Below are positions 44,657 to 56,130 of a stretch of 64,000 nt of DNA, piece by piece. The notes under the pieces were generated by a model that was not told the origin of the DNA, ran no database searches, and saw only the letters and a program-made list of their open reading frames with translations. Each line of letters opens with the position of its first letter. Within the stretch, counting starts at the first letter, position 1. Position numbers and translations under genes: made by a program. Source of the DNA: Pseudomonas lactucae (lineage in GTDB: Bacteria; Pseudomonadota; Gammaproteobacteria; Pseudomonadales; Pseudomonadaceae); the NCBI RefSeq assembly GCF_016937615.1, contig NZ_JAFHKI010000032.1, positions 1 through 64,000 on the forward strand. The letters are read 5' to 3'.

Positions 44657-45380
44657 AATTACCGCCCTGCATAAGTACTACGGCGATCATCACGTACTCA
44701 AAGGCATCGACCTGACGGTTGAAGAAGGCCAGGTGGTGGCAATCATCGGCCGCAGCGGCTCGGGCAAATCCACCTTGCTGCGTACCCTCAATGGCCTGGA
44801 GTCGATCAACGATGGCGTGATCGAAGTCGACGGCGAGTACCTCGACGCCGCCCGCGCCGACCTGCGCACTTTGCGGCAGAAAGTCGGCATGGTGTTCCAG
44901 CAGTTCAACCTGTTCCCGCACCTGACCGTGGGCGAAAACGTCATGCTCGCGCCGCAGGTGGTGCAAAAAGTGCCCAAGGCCAAGGCCGCCCAATTGGCCA
45001 GGCAGATGCTGGAACGCGTTGGGCTGGGCGAGAAATTCGACGCCTTCCCCGATCGATTGTCCGGAGGCCAGCAACAAAGGGTCGCCATCGCTCGCGCCCT
45101 GGCCATGTCGCCCAAGGTGCTGCTGTGCGACGAAATCACCTCGGCCCTCGATCCGGAACTGGTCAATGAAGTGCTCAGCGTGGTGCGCCAACTGGCCAAG
45201 GACGGCATGACCCTGATCATGGTGACCCATGAGATGCGCTTCGCCCGTGAAGTCGGCGACAAGCTGGTGTTCATGCACCAGGGCAAGGTGCATGAAGTGG
45301 GCGACCCCAAGGTGCTGTTCGCCAACCCGCAAACCCCGGAGCTCGCCAACTTCATCGGCTCCGTGGAACAGCCGGACTGA
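44643..45380 (+). CDS. amino-acid ABC transporter ATP-binding protein (GlnQ/HisP family)
   Basis: 245-aa ATPase energising the importer. Walker A GRSGSGKST lies near residues 34-42, the signature LSGGQQQRVAIARALA and Walker B VLLCDEITSALDPELV in the centre, and the switch His in VTHEM. The catalytic residue after Walker B is Glu as expected. It is the last gene of the four-gene operon and overlaps the end of the opposite fimbrial gene by 29 bp, so the operon and the fimbrial cluster converge without a gap. Confidence 0.95.
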   Translation: MPLLRITALHKYYGDHHVLKGIDLTVEEGQVVAIIGRSGSGKSTLLRTLNGLESINDGVIEVDGEYLDAARADLRTLRQKVGMVFQQFNLFPHLTVGENVMLAPQVVQKVPKAKAAQLARQMLERVGLGEKFDAFPDRLSGGQQQRVAIARALAMSPKVLLCDEITSALDPELVNEVLSVVRQLAKDGMTLIMVTHEMRFAREVGDKLVFMHQGKVHEVGDPKVLFANPQTPELANFIGSVEQPD

Positions 45381-45885
45381 CCAACTCGAAACGGCCCTGC
45401 CCCTGCAGCTCCGTTTGACTGCGTACCTGCAGCGCATCTGCAAGCAGGTCGGTGTCGATATCGACCTGGGCCGTCAGGCGCGTCCCGGCCACTCGGGCCA
45501 CCAGGACCTGGCCCGGCAACAGCTGGCCGACGCTGCGTTCACCGGGCAGGTGCGCCACCGTCCATTCGATGGCACGCCCATCCACCTGGGCATGCTTGAG
45601 GCTCACACGGAAACGTCCCTGAGGGCCGAACCGAAAACCCTGTCCATCGGCGGCACCGACAAACCGCAGCGCCATTGCCGAAGGCTCAACGCACAGCACG
45701 CTCAGGCTCAAGGTGCGTGTACCGAGCACCACGCTGGCGTCCCGCCCCGAAGCCTCACTGCGAATGACGCCATAGTCGACGCGCGGTTGACTCAACGACA
45801 ACCGGCAATTTTCAGCCTGGACACCCTGGGCCGGCAGCGCCGCACAGACCAGCACGAAAACCATGCGTTTAAGCTTAGAGGCCAT
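45352..45885 (-). CDS. putative minor fimbrial subunit/adhesin of the chaperone-usher operon
   Basis: 177-aa exported protein. The signal peptide (about 1-23, cleaved after VQA) leads to a mature start ENCRLSLSQPRVDYGVI, similar to the beginning of DUF1120 and other chaperone-usher pilins. A second Cys (in LSVLCVEP) could form the disulfide typical of pilin folds. It is the last gene of the cluster, overlapping the usher 3' end by 11 bp. It is probably a tip or minor subunit, based on order in the operon. Direct family identification is weak. Confidence 0.7.
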   Translation of the reverse strand: MASKLKRMVFVLVCAALPAQGVQAENCRLSLSQPRVDYGVIRSEASGRDASVVLGTRTLSLSVLCVEPSAMALRFVGAADGQGFRFGPQGRFRVSLKHAQVDGRAIEWTVAHLPGERSVGQLLPGQVLVARVAGTRLTAQVDIDTDLLADALQVRSQTELQGQGRFELVSPAVPRSR

Positions 45886-48375
45886 GGCACACCGCCGTTG
45901 CTGTCTCATAGAACTTGTCAGGGTCAGGCTGACCCTCAAGGACAACGCTTGGCCGGCAGAAAGCCGAATCGGGCAAGGAAACCCGTAGGTCTTGCGTGTC
46001 ATCCATGTCGTTCAGAAAAATCATGCCCTCCCCCACCACGCTGGTCAGGAAGCGGTTGTTTTTGCCAAACACCGAGGCGCCCTGAGGCAGTGGCCGGCCC
46101 TGCTCATCCCTGGCAGAGATCAACACTCGGCGCACCTTGACCACCTCGAATGCCACGGTATTGACCGACCCGCGGCCCGCGGCGAGCACCTGGGCGCCAT
46201 TCTTCAAGTCGACGCGCCTGGGCAGCGACCGGGTTTGCACTTCGATGCGGCTGTTGGTGTACGCCGGCAAGCCTGGGATGACGGCCTGGCCGCTGAAGTC
46301 GGTCCACACCGGGCCTTGCGGGGTATCGATTCGCGCGGAACCTACGTCGCCCACCGAGACAATGCCGAAAGTGTCCTGCACGGCATGAGGCGAAAAGGTC
46401 AACCCGCCCTGATGAGCCACGACGCCGCCTTGCAACTGCCCCGTATAGGTCGTACCCAGCGGGTCACGGTTCACGCCCATGCCGATGCGGGTATAACGCG
46501 GCATCAGGTCCAACTGGCCATTTATCGATTGCTCCCGGGCACTGATATCGCGCTCGACACCCACCTCGTACGCCACAGACTCATTGACCCGTTCACTGAG
46601 CGCGCTGCCTGCACGGGATTGCCCCCCACGACGGCTTATATAGCTGCGCACACGACGATCGCCCCCCAGGGGCACGCTGACCTGAAGCCGCACGGACAGG
46701 TCATTGCCCGACGCCGCATCGCGCCGGCGACCGTCATCTCTGGCGTCACGGCGCGCCTGAGTTCCTCCGACCCGCGAGTCAGCGATCAACGCGACATCGG
46801 CGTAGCTGAACGAGCGGTTCCATGACGCAAACAGGTGTTCCGCCGTTTGCCCGTCAAATTGGGAACTGCGGGTATAGCCCAGGGAGAACGCCCCCAGCGC
46901 TGGGTCCACCCAACTCATGCCTGCGGTGTATTGGTTCTTGAAGCGCGAGCCCAGTTCATCGGCGTGGGTCGACCGGCCGGCATCAAGCACTTCGCGGTAG
47001 CCTCGGGTCTGGGTCGTTGCGCTGAGGTTCAGGTCGGTATTGGCGTAGACCGGGCTGCTCAGGGTGAGGCTGGTGCGCGCCCCCGACACAGCGTTACGGC
47101 TGTCGCGGGACAGGTTATGGCGTGCCCCCATGGAAAGGCGCTGGAAAAATACGCTGCCGAGGGTGCCACCCGCCGCCACATAGTCATCGGCGTTCAACAA
47201 ACCAAAGCCCACTGATGAGTCCCGCCCCAGCCCCCACGTACCGCTCCCCATGGCGACCATCGGCGATGCGACCTCCCCAGGTATATCCTCACGCGCCTTG
47301 CCAAGGGAAAAGTAGTATCCGGGCGTGGCCGGCGCCGCGCCGCAAACGATGCCGCCGGCACCACAAAGCTGCGCCTGGCGCCGCGCACGTCGATCACGCT
47401 GACGTCCAGGTCACCGATACCGTTGAGCAAGGGCAATCCGGTCAGCCTGAAAGGACCTTCGGGCACCAGCGTGCTGTGGATCAGCACACCGGACTGGCGC
47501 ACCTCGATCCGGGATTGGCTCTGGGCGAGGCCCTCGACCACGGCCTGGTTGCTACCCGCCGGCACACGCGATTGACCATCAGGAAAAAACTGCACACCGG
47601 ACAGCGCAATGCCGCCAAACAATGGATTGTTGCTGGAAAGCTGACCGACCTGGAAAGTCGAGTGCAGCGCCGCGAGATCGCGCTGGGCGTAGGCATAGAG
47701 GTGTTCGGTACGGGTGGCGCCATCATCGGTCACGTAAAATTGTCGGCTGCGCACAATCCAGTCACCGAGGTTGAAGCCCGCCTCGGTATAGGCCGATAGG
47801 AACCGGCTGTGCCCACTCTGCGCACGGCTGTCGAACCCGTGCACGTCATAGTTGAACAACGCCGCTGCACCACCCCGGGAAAATTGTCCGGCCTCCCATT
47901 GCGGTTCCCGCAGTGATTGGGTCGGCACCACCAGCGCCACCTCATCACTGCCAGGCCGCAGCCTGATCATGGTGGTCGGGAAAGCCCCCAGGAAATCATG
48001 GCAGGCCTCATCCGCCGTGACGCCTTCACGGGTGCTGCCGGTGGGCTTTACCAGCCCGGCTTTCTCCAGTAACCCCGAGGTAAAACACAATTGCCCGCGT
48101 GAGTCGAACCGTGCATCCACCAGACCGAGCGGGTTTCCATTGACCCGCAGCCCCACGACCTGGACACCTTCGCGAAAACGCGCGGCGGTACGAAAGTAGT
48201 CGGAGACCTTGGGATCAATGCCGTGAGTGGTCAGCGCCGCCAGGTCGAAACCTTCTCCAAGCTCCAATGCAGGCGCGACGGCAGGCAGGCCCCACAGGGT
48301 TGCAAACCCCACCAGCAGCGTAGGTCGATAAGGCCATGAAGCCATCACGCGTCGTTGGCTCGACAAGCTGCTCAT
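45875..48375 (-). pseudogene. fimbrial outer-membrane usher protein, frame interrupted
   Basis: Outer-membrane platform that assembles and exports pilus subunits delivered by the chaperone. The N-terminal half shows the usher sequence (FTSGLLEKAGL, then PQWEAGQFSRGGAAALFNYD and FPDGQSRVPAG). The C-terminal half shows the barrel and the end domains with FSGQAVIPGLPAYTNSRIEV and QGRPLPQGASVFG. The two halves lie in different frames, joined near 47335-47345 by one missing base. With it restored the product is about 833 aa, normal for ushers. I use the ATG at 48375, 8 bp after the chaperone stop. Confidence 0.88.
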
Positions 48376-48382
48376 GGGGTGA

Positions 48383-49099
48383 TCAGTCCCCATCGACAGT
48401 GACCAATGCGCGATAGCTCTCCACTGAAAACCCATAGGTCGTGGCCGGCTGGAATTCGACGGCCGTCAACCCCGTCAGCGCCCCTTGCACCGCCACCGTC
48501 AACGTGTCCCCTGGCAGCACATACGCACGCGGAAGAGTCGCCTGGACCTGTTGCGGCAGCAATTGCACCTGCGGTGTGAGGCGCACCACATAGGCGCTGT
48601 CGTTATGCACGGTAAGACGGTCACCCATACGTCGCCACTTCAGCAGCTCCCAAGGCGTGTGATGCACGGGCAGACCCCGAGGGTGCAGGATCAACGGCAA
48701 ATTTTGCCGCAGGGTGATACCGATGGTCGCACCGCCTGCGGCGCGCGCCTGGGGGATACCTTCGAACGTCACGCGCTTGAGCCGTTGGGTCTTGAGCGGC
48801 GCTTTCAAGGTGCTGATAAAACGCACCAGCTGGGTTTCTCCCGCCTCTACCCGCGTAATCGGCGGCGTCACGACCAGCAGCGGCTCCAGGTCCTCCGGGA
48901 CGTTTTCCACGACCGAATGCAATAACGCAGGCGCCGCATCGGTGTTCTTGATAGTCAGGGTGGCTTCGCCCTGTTCTTCATAAAGCAGCACCACCGTGGT
49001 TTCCGGCAACATACCGTCCGCCACCACGGCACTGGTGAAACACAAACATAAACTTACGCATAACAACCGCACACGATTGATGACTGAAAGACTAAGCAC
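48383..49099 (-). CDS. periplasmic fimbrial chaperone (PapD-like)
   Basis: 238-aa two-Ig-domain chaperone that caps pilus subunits by donor-strand complementation. The signal peptide (1-27) precedes MLPETTVVLLYEEQGEATLTIKN. The subunit-binding strand includes VRFISTLKAPLKTQRLKRVTF and NLPLILHPRGLPVH. The start is GTG at 49099. No ATG is available in frame nearby. The usher gene follows. A hairpin separates it from the subunit gene upstream. Confidence 0.88.
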   Translation of the reverse strand: MLSLSVINRVRLLCVSLCLCFTSAVVADGMLPETTVVLLYEEQGEATLTIKNTDAAPALLHSVVENVPEDLEPLLVVTPPITRVEAGETQLVRFISTLKAPLKTQRLKRVTFEGIPQARAAGGATIGITLRQNLPLILHPRGLPVHHTPWELLKWRRMGDRLTVHNDSAYVVRLTPQVQLLPQQVQATLPRAYVLPGDTLTVAVQGALTGLTAVEFQPATTYGFSVESYRALVTVDGD

Positions 49100-49150
49100 T
49101 CAGTTGCCCCACGACGTTGAAGTTGAAGATTGATAGCCAAGCGCTTATAT

Positions 49151-49191
49151 GAAAACAGCCGACGAGAACGCTATAGTTCCCGTCCGGCTGT
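49151..49191 (-). terminator. intra-operon hairpin between subunit and chaperone genes
   Basis: The imperfect stem ACAGCCGGACGGGAAC with GTTCTCGTCGGCTGT around a 6-nt loop, followed leftward by TTTTC. It lies 12 bp after the subunit stop codon. Partial termination or transcript protection here would give more subunit than chaperone and usher. Confidence 0.65.
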
Positions 49192-49202
49192 ATGACCGTC
49201 GT

Positions 49203-49858
49203 TTAGATGTAACTCAACTCAAGTGTCGCGCGCCCGTCAAGGATAATGTCGCGACTCAGGTCCAGGTCCCGGCCCCTGTTGATCACCGCCCTCACCGCGA
49301 TGGTTCCGGTCAGTTGAGTAATAGAAACGGGCGCGAGGGCGGTGGTATAGCGCCACGAATACTGGGTGGGCGATTGAGCGACCTTGCCATCACTGCTTTG
49401 CCAGGCACCGGCGCCGACACGCAGGATGGGATACAGCGGGGTGGTCGGCGAGCGCAGATCCCTGAGGGTAACCGCAAAGCCGCCGGTCTTGCGCCCGGAC
49501 GCTATGCCCAAGCCATAGTTGTGCGCTTCGGTATAGCCCGAGCCCAGTGCGCTGAGGATGCCCGGCACCTTGCTGGCGGCCTGCAGGTCGACGAATTTGA
49601 GCCCGAACTTGGCAGGCGTGGTGCCGCAGTTAATGCTCAGGGGCGCGGTCCTTTCCGCGAGCGGGTTGAATGCCGTCGCAGAGAGTTGGCCCGAGGGAAT
49701 GTCACCGTAGTTGATGATGCCGCCACCGCTCATGCTGAGGTTGCAGGCGCCGGCTTGATCGTGCCCCTGACGATCAACTCGGCGCTGGTGGAGGCATGGG
49801 CATTCAGGGCCGCAGCCAGGCAAGCGATACCGAGCGTCAATCCAACAATTTTCTTCAT
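49203..49858 (-). pseudogene. DUF1120-type fimbrial subunit, frame interrupted near the start
   Basis: Probable major pilus subunit. Starting at ATG 49858 the signal peptide MKKIVGLTLGIACLAAALNA and a mature start STSAELIVRGTIKP are seen. The frame then breaks at about 49747-49754, where one G is missing. After it the other frame continues with GACNLSMSGGGIINYGDIP, a DUF1120 hallmark, to ELSYI at the end. The restored length is 218 aa. It is the first gene of the fimbrial cluster. A strong hairpin follows, so it is likely the most highly expressed member. Confidence 0.83.
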
Positions 49859-50303
49859 ATTCGACCTGTCACTGTAAGGAGTCAGGCGTATTTATTTTTG
49901 TCCTGGGAATACAAACCACAAATAAATAACACCACGGCACAATTGCCGAGTGACAGTCTGTCTCTTGGGCATTGGCTAAAAAATAAGACAGCACCTTAAT
50001 GACTGTGGGAGCAATAGACGCGAACTGTCGCCCGAGCCGACCGTGACAGTAAGCCAAGATAAAATAACCCGTGGAACACCAGCACCTAAGTTGTAGGCGA
50101 AATCAAAAAAACACATACAACCGTACGCAGTTAAAACTTCTGACAAGGACACAAGCACCTTCCACACAACACCGCCAGTACAAGCAGCATCGGCTACAGC
50201 GACTTCCCACAGACGATCTCGGAGAAATTCCCGAAGCACTACGCGTTGGCTCCAGCGGTCGATCGTGGCACGATGGACAGGTTATCGACCGAGACCCCAA
50301 ACC
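49859..50303. other. 445-bp region between the fimbrial operon and ppx
   Basis: No convincing gene. The part nearest the fimbrial subunit (49870-50140) is AT-rich with A-tracts, unlike the neighbouring core genes, and probably carries the fimbrial promoter and regulator sites. The part next to ppx holds the ppx promoter. A short inverted element, GTGACAG...CTGTC, occurs around 49960. Confidence 0.4.
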
Positions 50304-51805
50304 ATGCCGCAATCCCAAGCCAAGAATCTGTCCCTGATCGCCGCCATCGACCTGGGCTCCAACAGCTTTCACATGGTCGTGGCCAAGGCCCAGAACGGTG
50401 AGATCCGCATCCTTGAGCGGCTCGGCGAGAAAGTACAACTGGCTGCCGGGATCAATGACGAGCGCCAGCTCAATGAAGAATCCATGCAGCGCGGGCTCGA
50501 TTGCCTGAAGCGTTTTGCCCAACTGATCAATGGCATGCCCTTGGGCGCCGTGCGTATCGTCGGCACCAACGCCCTGCGCGAAGCGCGCAACCGTGGCGAA
50601 TTCATCCGTCGCGCGAGGAGATCCTCGGCCACCCGGTAGAAGTCATCTCCGGCCGTGAAGAAGCGCGCCTGATCTACCTCGGTGTGTCCCACACCCTGGC
50701 CGATACCCCCGGCAAACGCCTGGTCGCCGACATCGGTGGCGGCAGCACCGAGTTCATCATCGGCCAGCGCTTCGAACCGCTGCTGCGTGAAAGCCTGCAG
50801 ATGGGCTGCGTCAGTTATACCCAACGCTATTTCAAGGACGGCAAGATCACCCCGGCGCGCTACGCCCAGGCCTACACGGCGGCGCGGCTGGAGATCATGA
50901 GCATCGAGCACGCCCTGCACCGCCTGACGTGGGATGAGGCCATCGGCTCATCCGGCACCATCCGCGCCATCGGCCTGGCCCTCAAGGCCGGCGGCCATGG
51001 CACCGGCGAGGTCAATGCCGAAGGCTTGGCGTGGCTCAAGCGCAAACTGTTCAAGCTGGGTGATGCCGAAAAAATCGACTTCGACGGCATCAAGCCCGAT
51101 CGTCGCACCATCTTCCCGGCCGGCCTGGCGATTCTTGAAGCGATCTTCGACGCCCTTGAACTGCAACGCATGGACCACTGCGACGGCGCGCTGCGTGAGG
51201 GTGTGCTCTATGACCTGCTCGGCCGCCATCACCACGAAGACGTGCGTGAACGCACCCTCAGCTCGCTGATGGAGCGTTATCACGTCGATATGGAACAGGC
51301 ATTGCGCGTGGAGCGCAAAGCCCTGCACGCCTTCGACCAAGTGGCCGCGGACTGGGACCTGCAAGACGGCGTGTGGCGCGAACTGCTGGGCTGGGCGGCC
51401 AAAGTGCATGAGGTGGGCCTGGACATCGCCCACTACCATTACCACAAGCACGGCGCCTACCTGATCGAGCACTCCGACCTGGCCGGCTTCTCCCGGGAAG
51501 ACCAGCAAATGCTCGCGCTGCTGGTGCGCGGCCACCGTCGCAACATCCCCAAGGATAAATTCGCTGAATTCGGCGATGAAGGCATCAAGCTGATTCGCCT
51601 GTGCGTGCTGATGCGCTTTGCGATCCTGTTCCACCACATCCGTGGCACTCAGGAAATGCCCCAGGTCAAACTACGCGCCGATGGCGACAGCCTGGAGGTG
51701 ATGTTCCCCAAGGGCTGGCTGGATGAAAACCAGTTGACCCAGGCGGATTTTGCCCAGGAAGCGGAGTGGCTGACGCGGGTGGGGTTCACGCTGAACGTGC
51801 GCTGA
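50304..51805 (+). pseudogene. ppx: exopolyphosphatase, frame interrupted
   Basis: Ppx/GppA phosphatase that hydrolyses polyphosphate chains from the end. The N-terminal ASKHA part has [20 protein letters not shown], and the second loop [11 protein letters not shown] follows. The C-terminal HD-like region contains [20 protein letters not shown]. Near 50613-50616 one base is missing (expected [16 protein letters not shown]). Without it the first frame stops at 50639. The restored product is 500 aa, the normal length. It converges with ppk. Confidence 0.9.
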
Positions 51806-51832
51806 CTCGATCCAAACAACACCGCAAAAAAA

Positions 51833-51895
51833 AATGTGGGAGGGCGCTTGCTGTGGTGAGCGGGCTTGCCCCGCGCCGGGCTGCGAAGCGGCCCT
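51833..51895. repeat. REP-like sequences after ppx
   Basis: AATGTGGGAGGGCGCTTGC and GGTGAGCGGGCTTGCCCCGC lie one after the other, both members of the REP families seen elsewhere in the window. A related block (GCGACGATTCGACAAGCCC) lies beyond the terminator at about 51960-52005. Confidence 0.65.
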
Positions 51896-51901
51896 AAAAG
51901 C

Positions 51902-51940
51902 AAACGCCGCATTCTGACTGACAGAATGCGGCGTTTTTAT
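51902..51940. terminator. bidirectional terminator between ppx and ppk
   Basis: A 15-bp perfect stem (AAACGCCGCATTCTG with CAGAATGCGGCGTTT) and a 5-nt loop, flanked by an A-rich left side and T5 on the right. It serves both convergent genes. Confidence 0.93.
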
Positions 51941-52033
51941 TGGGGGCGGCTTCGCCACCCAGCGCGGGCGGTGCGACGATTCGACAAGCCCGCTCACCAC
52001 ACAAACCTGCACCACATTAAGCTTTTGTTGGCT

Positions 52034-54256
52034 TTAGCTCACCGACAGAATCGGGCTACCCAGCCTCTCCAGCAATGTCGCCTGGGCGCTGCGTGGGTTC
52101 TGGTTACCGGTCGGCGTGTTGCGCACGTAGCGGCCGTCCGACTGCAGGCTCCAGCTGTGGGTGTTATCGGTGAGGTAACTTTCCAGCTCTTTCTTGACCC
52201 GCATGATCAGCTTCTTGCCTTCTACCGGGAAGCACGTCTCCACGCGCTTATCGAGGTTGCGTTCCATCCAGTCGGCACTGGAGAGGAACATCTGCTCTTC
52301 ACCGCCGTTGAGGAAGTAGAACACCCGGGTGTGTTCCAGGAAGCGGCCGATGATCGAACGCACATGGATATTGTGCGAGACGCCAACGATACCCGGACGC
52401 AGGCAGCACATGCCACGCACCACCAGGTCGATGCGTACGCCGGACTGGCTGGCCTTGTACAGCGCGCGGATGATCTTCGGATCGGTCAGCGAGTTGAACT
52501 TGGCGATGATGTGCGCCGGCTTGCCCTCAAGGGCAAACTGGGTCTCGCGGGCAATCATGTCGAGCATGCCCTTCTTGAGGGTGAACGGCGCGTGCAGCAG
52601 CTTCTTCATGCGCAACGTCTTGCCCATGCCGATCAACTGGCTGAACAACTTGCCGACGTCTTCACACAAGGCGTCGTCGGAGGTCAGCAGGCTGTAGTCG
52701 GTGTAGAGCTTGGCGTTGCCGGCGTGATAGTTACCGGTGCCCAAGTGCGCGTAACGCACGATCTCACCGGCTTCACGGCGCAGGATCAGCATCATCTTGG
52801 CGTGGGTCTTGAAGCCGACCACGCCGTAGATCACCACCGCACCGGCCGCTTGCAGACGGCTGGCCAGTTGCAGGTTGGACTCTTCGTCGAACCGCGCACG
52901 CAGCTCGATCACCGCAGTGACTTCCTTGCCGTTACGCGCCGCATCCACCAGCGCATCGACGATTTCCGAGTTGGCGCCGGAGCGGTACAGGGTCTGGCGC
53001 ACGGCCAGGACATGCGGGTCCTTGGCGGCCTGGCGCAGCAGGTCGACCACCGGGGTGAAGGACTCGAACGGGTGCAACAGCAGGATGTCCTGCTTGCTCA
53101 CCACGCTGAAAATGTTCTCGCTGTTTTGCAGCAGTTTCGGGATCTGCGGGGTGAACGGCGTGTATTGCAGCTCCGGGTGGCTGTCCAGCCCGGTAATGCT
53201 GAACAGGCGCGTCAGGTTCACCGGCCCATTGACCTGGTACAGCTCGCTCTCGCCCAGGTTGAACTGCTTGAGCAGGTAGTCCGACAGGTGTTTGGGGCAG
53301 GTGTCAGCCACTTCCAGGCGCACCGCATCGCCGTAGCGCCGCGAGAACAGCTCACCGCGCAGGGCACGGGCCAAGTCTTCGACGTCTTCGGAGTCCAGCG
53401 CCAGGTCAGCGTTACGGGTCAGGCGGAACTGGTAGCAGCCCTTGACCTTCATGCCTTGGAACAGGTCATCGGCATGGGCGTGGATCATCGACGACAGGAA
53501 TACATAGTTGTCGCCAGCCCCCCCTACCTCTTCCGGTACCTTGATGATCCGTGGCAACAAGCGTGGCGCCGGGATGATTGCCAGGCCGGAGTCGCGACCG
53601 AAGGCGTCGATACCTTCGAGCTCGACGATGAAGTTGAGGCTCTTGTTCACCAGCAACGGGAACGGGTGCGTCGGGTCGAGGCCGATGGGGGTGATGATCG
53701 GCGCGATCTCGTCGCGGAAGTAACGGCGCACCCAGGTCTTGATCTTGGTGGTCCAGTGGCGGCGACGGATGAAGCGAACCTGATGTTTTTCCAGTTCCGG
53801 CAGCAGGATGTCGTTGAGAATCGCGTATTGGCGATCCACATGGCCGTGCACCAGCTCGCTGATGCGCGCCAGGGCCTGGTGCGGTTGCAGGCCGTCGGCG
53901 CCGGCCTGTTCACGGGCGAAAGTGATTTGCTTCTTGAGGCCGGCCACGCGGATCTCGAAGAACTCATCCAGGTTGCTGGAGAAGATCAGCAGGAATTTCA
54001 GCCGTTCCAGCAGCGGATAAGATTCATCCAGCGCCTGCTCCAGCACGCGGATGTTGAATTGCAGTTGTGACAACTCGCGATGGATGTACAGGCTGCTGTC
54101 ATCCAGGTTGGTCACCGCCACCACAGGTGCCGGTGCGGGCGCTTCAACCACCACGGCAGGCGGAGCCGGCTCCAGCTCCGGCGGGGTCTCGGTCACTTGT
54201 TCAACCACCGGGTGGGCGTCTTTTACGGCAACTTCGGAGAGTCCTTCGGTATTCAT
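52034..54256 (-). CDS. ppk: polyphosphate kinase 1
   Basis: 740-aa enzyme that makes inorganic polyphosphate from ATP. After a low-complexity Pro/Val-rich N-terminus (1-45), the body has all PPK1 blocks: [40 protein letters not shown], the active-site phosphohistidine region [20 protein letters not shown] and [20 protein letters not shown]. It is 18 bp downstream of hemB in the same direction, so probably co-transcribed, and convergent with ppx. Confidence 0.97.
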   Translation of the reverse strand: MNTEGLSEVAVKDAHPVVEQVTETPPELEPAPPAVVVEAPAPAPVVAVTNLDDSSLYIHRELSQLQFNIRVLEQALDESYPLLERLKFLLIFSSNLDEFFEIRVAGLKKQITFAREQAGADGLQPHQALARISELVHGHVDRQYAILNDILLPELEKHQVRFIRRRHWTTKIKTWVRRYFRDEIAPIITPIGLDPTHPFPLLVNKSLNFIVELEGIDAFGRDSGLAIIPAPRLLPRIIKVPEEVGGAGDNYVFLSSMIHAHADDLFQGMKVKGCYQFRLTRNADLALDSEDVEDLARALRGELFSRRYGDAVRLEVADTCPKHLSDYLLKQFNLGESELYQVNGPVNLTRLFSITGLDSHPELQYTPFTPQIPKLLQNSENIFSVVSKQDILLLHPFESFTPVVDLLRQAAKDPHVLAVRQTLYRSGANSEIVDALVDAARNGKEVTAVIELRARFDEESNLQLASRLQAAGAVVIYGVVGFKTHAKMMLILRREAGEIVRYAHLGTGNYHAGNAKLYTDYSLLTSDDALCEDVGKLFSQLIGMGKTLRMKKLLHAPFTLKKGMLDMIARETQFALEGKPAHIIAKFNSLTDPKIIRALYKASQSGVRIDLVVRGMCCLRPGIVGVSHNIHVRSIIGRFLEHTRVFYFLNGGEEQMFLSSADWMERNLDKRVETCFPVEGKKLIMRVKKELESYLTDNTHSWSLQSDGRYVRNTPTGNQNPRSAQATLLERLGSPILSVS

Positions 54257-54274
54257 CGAGTGTTCCTGTGAGGG

Positions 54275-55399
<1,125 letters not shown>

Positions 55400-55495
55400 T
55401 TATGTAGGAAATGTTCACTTCGTGACACATCTCGATACTTTCATGAACCTTCACGAAGGCGTAGGCTGCGCGTTCATTTCGCCAGCACCCAGACC

Positions 55496-56130
55496 ATGCT
55501 TCAACAATTCCTGCATGACTTCGGCTACTTTGCCCTGTTCCTGGGCACTTTCTTTGAAGGCGAGACCATTCTGGTTCTCGCAGGCTTCCTGGCTTTCCGT
55601 GGGTACATGGATATCAACCTGGTGGTGGTCGTTGCCTTTTTCGGCAGCTATGCCGGCGACCAGCTCTGGTATTACATGGGCCGCAAACACGGGCGCAAGC
55701 TGCTGGCGCGCAAACCGCGCTGGCAATTGATGGGCGACAAGGCTCTGGAACATATCCGCAAGCACCCCGATATCTGGGTGCTGAGCTTCCGCTTCGTCTA
55801 CGGGTTGCGCACGGTGATGCCGGTGGCGATCGGACTGTCCGGCTACCCGCCGCTGCGCTACCTGATCCTCAACGGTATCGGCGCCGCGATCTGGGCCGCC
55901 GCGTTGGGCGCGGCGGCGTACCATTTCGGCGCGTGCTCGAAGGCATGCTCGGCAGCGTCAAAAAGTACGAGCTGTGGGTATTGGGCGCCTTGTTGTTGCT
56001 GGGCTTTGGCCTGTGGCTGCGTCGCCGCTTCAAGAATGCGCGGATTGCACGCCAGGCCTGTGCCGACGCCAAGGCCCGGCTCGCCGCCGAGCCTGCTCAT
56101 GCCGAGCCACCTAAGTCGCCAGTCGAGTAA
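55496..56130 (+). pseudogene. DedA-family membrane protein, frame interrupted
   Basis: Inner-membrane SNARE-associated/DedA protein, a family recently tied to undecaprenyl-phosphate or phospholipid recycling and to proton-motive force. Motifs: FEGETILVLAGFLAFRG, the GDQLWYYMGRKHGRK loop, and RFVYGLRTVMPVAIGLSGY. Near 55932-55934 one G is lost, after AAAYHFGA. The correct end, VLEGMLGSVKKYELWVLGAL onward, lies in the next frame. The restored length is 211 aa. The ATG at 55496 is the start. The 3' end overlaps the opposite hydroxylase gene by 20 bp. Confidence 0.88.

Noticed and set aside
51866..54070. Open frame of 734 codons on the plus strand
   Set aside because: It lies entirely opposite ppk. 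Its composition is the mirror of the ppk codons, with no recognisable domain.
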